Positions 63,243 through 64,000 of a DNA stretch of 64,000 bases are shown in pieces; position 1 is the first letter of the stretch, and each line of letters starts with the position of its first letter. The translations under genes were made by a program, and so were the position numbers. The stretch comes from Micavibrio sp. (GTDB lineage Bacteria > Pseudomonadota > Alphaproteobacteria > Micavibrionales > Micavibrionaceae): contig NZNU01000053.1 of NCBI GenBank assembly GCA_002695035.1, positions 24,340 through 88,339 on the forward strand, given 5' to 3'. The notes beneath the pieces were generated by a model. That model was not told the DNA's origin. It worked only from the letters and a program-made list of their open reading frames with translations, and did no database searches.

Positions 63243-64000
63243 TTATATTGAGGGCGCATTTGCGAGACGTTTATTCGCTTTTGCTATTTTTGCTGCGCCT
63301 TCTTCTACCAGAGATACATCCTCGGCTTTCAACGCCCAGCGCATCAGAGACCAGCTTTGCCCGCTGGGACGCGTAATACTTTGGTCAACACCTATAACTC
63401 CTGTCTCATTGCCTAGATATTCACTGTAATCATGACCCGATTTAATTTCACGCGTTACACCGTCAGAGCATTTGACAGATTTTCCTAAGCATTCTGCCGG
63501 AATCTTGGTTGTCACCACCATACCGGGGTCGGCAGGCAATAAATCTTTTCCTAAATGCTTTGAGAATGCTTTGAAATTTCTGGTGTATTTAGTATTCAAA
63601 AATTCAAAGTGTTCACGGATCAGATTTTCATTGGCCGGTGCCAGCATTCCACCAATTGCAGCAATTGCCGCCGGATCATAGCTGAGCAGATTGCGTGATT
63701 TGCCGTAACTTCCGGCATATTTTTCAGCCATATCGGCGTCTGAGAATGACATGATATGCGCACCCGGCGTTGCCAGCGCAAACGCCTTTGCCAGACTGGT
63801 ATTATAGATGTGGGGAGTCAGTGTTCCGTTATCCCGCATCCCATCATAGGGTGAGCGCAATACAGTTTCCGCTCGCTTACCACGTTGTGAGAGACCGCCA
63901 AAATAAGGATTGTCAACGATATGTACAGTGTTGGGTAATCCGGCATGTCTGTTCATTACGTTTAATTGATCCAAAAAATGGTTTGTTTCACGCAAGTCTT
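63243..64000 (-). CDS. Uncharacterised protein, N-terminus outside window
   Basis: The frame is open to the right edge, so at least the first residues are missing; about 252 codons are visible. No membrane segment in the visible part. It has HIVDNPYFGGLSQRGKRAE, SPYDGMRDNGTLTPHIYN, AAIAAIGGMLAPANENLI, and Cys pairs in AECLGKSVKCSDG. It ends in an Ala/Lys-rich helix. I recognise no domain. It precedes the paralogue pair in the same direction, and may belong with it. Confidence 0.6.
   Translation of the reverse strand, partial: DLRETNHFLDQLNVMNRHAGLPNTVHIVDNPYFGGLSQRGKRAETVLRSPYDGMRDNGTLTPHIYNTSLAKAFALATPGAHIMSFSDADMAEKYAGSYGKSRNLLSYDPAAIAAIGGMLAPANENLIREHFEFLNTKYTRNFKAFSKHLGKDLLPADPGMVVTTKIPAECLGKSVKCSDGVTREIKSGHDYSEYLGNETGVIGVDQSITRPSGQSWSLMRWALKAEDVSLVEEGAAKIAKANKRLANAPSI

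Overview
The window reads as chromosomal core sequence of an alphaproteobacterium of moderate G+C. Evidence for this is the dnaA / rpsT / mutM neighbourhood, the aroA-cmk-rpsA operon, a short PutA without a ribbon-helix-helix domain, an hsp20-DUF1150 pair, a CIRCE-controlled groESL, a zf-CHCC (NDUFS6-like) mini-protein and a CydX/DUF2474 partner for CydAB. Several uncharacterised proteins and the gene mix recall Micavibrio-like or unplaced alphaproteobacteria, but that placement is inference. I saw no rRNA, tRNA, CRISPR array, insertion sequence or prophage. Genes are tightly packed, with frequent 4-base start/stop overlaps.

Layout. 1-3086 (minus): the 5' part of dnaA, an AT-rich structured spacer, rpsT, a secreted protein, mutM and a membrane protein. 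3286-5534: groEL and groES with tandem terminators, a perfect CIRCE operator and a heat-shock-type promoter. 5544-11109: an unknown protein, then rpsA, cmk and aroA. 11176-18764: a GGDEF-EAL protein, a DUF2726 protein, pyrC, a DUF6498 membrane protein, a membrane cytochrome c with a long acidic tail, an unknown protein and xseA. 18857-26542 (mostly plus): putA, purD, a small EAL protein, tadA (minus), an RsuA/RluB-type pseudouridine synthase, rsmD and a YggS-type PLP protein. 26556-34091: an unknown protein, a winged-helix protein, PBP1A, a VanX-type dipeptidase, an MFS carrier and MlaF/MlaE. 34154-40787 (minus): hsp20-DUF1150 behind a ROSE-like RNA thermometer, then cydABX behind a YbbA/YbbP-type ABC pair, with the divergent esterase gene upstream. 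41599-45376: a pilin-like protein, an unlisted zf-CHCC mini-gene, an unknown protein, a GNAT acetyltransferase, cysS and an Smr protein. 45421-49060 (plus): lysA, two unknown proteins, yqgE and dgkA. 49072-55920 (minus): two tandem S41 proteases, a RimJ-like acetyltransferase, an M16 and an M32 peptidase. 56012-59418 (plus): an RNase H-like protein, a probable 13-residue peptide gene on the minus strand, a flavoprotein, DUF805, the remains of a YfcA-type permease, DUF2007 and an unknown protein. 59570-64000 (minus): an AT-rich DUF3800 gene attached to guaA, then a run of lineage-specific small membrane-anchored proteins with conserved cysteines.

Together the genes cover replication and repair, translation, protein quality control (GroESL, Hsp20, several proteases), cell envelope work (PBP1A, dipeptidase, Mla lipid transport, DgkA) and respiration (cytochrome bd, cytochrome c). 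The most noteworthy non-coding signals are the ROSE-like thermometer at about 34888-34944, the CIRCE promoter at 5478-5534, and the minus-strand micro-gene at 56645-56736. The most decayed locus is the YfcA-type permease remnant at 58559-58748.
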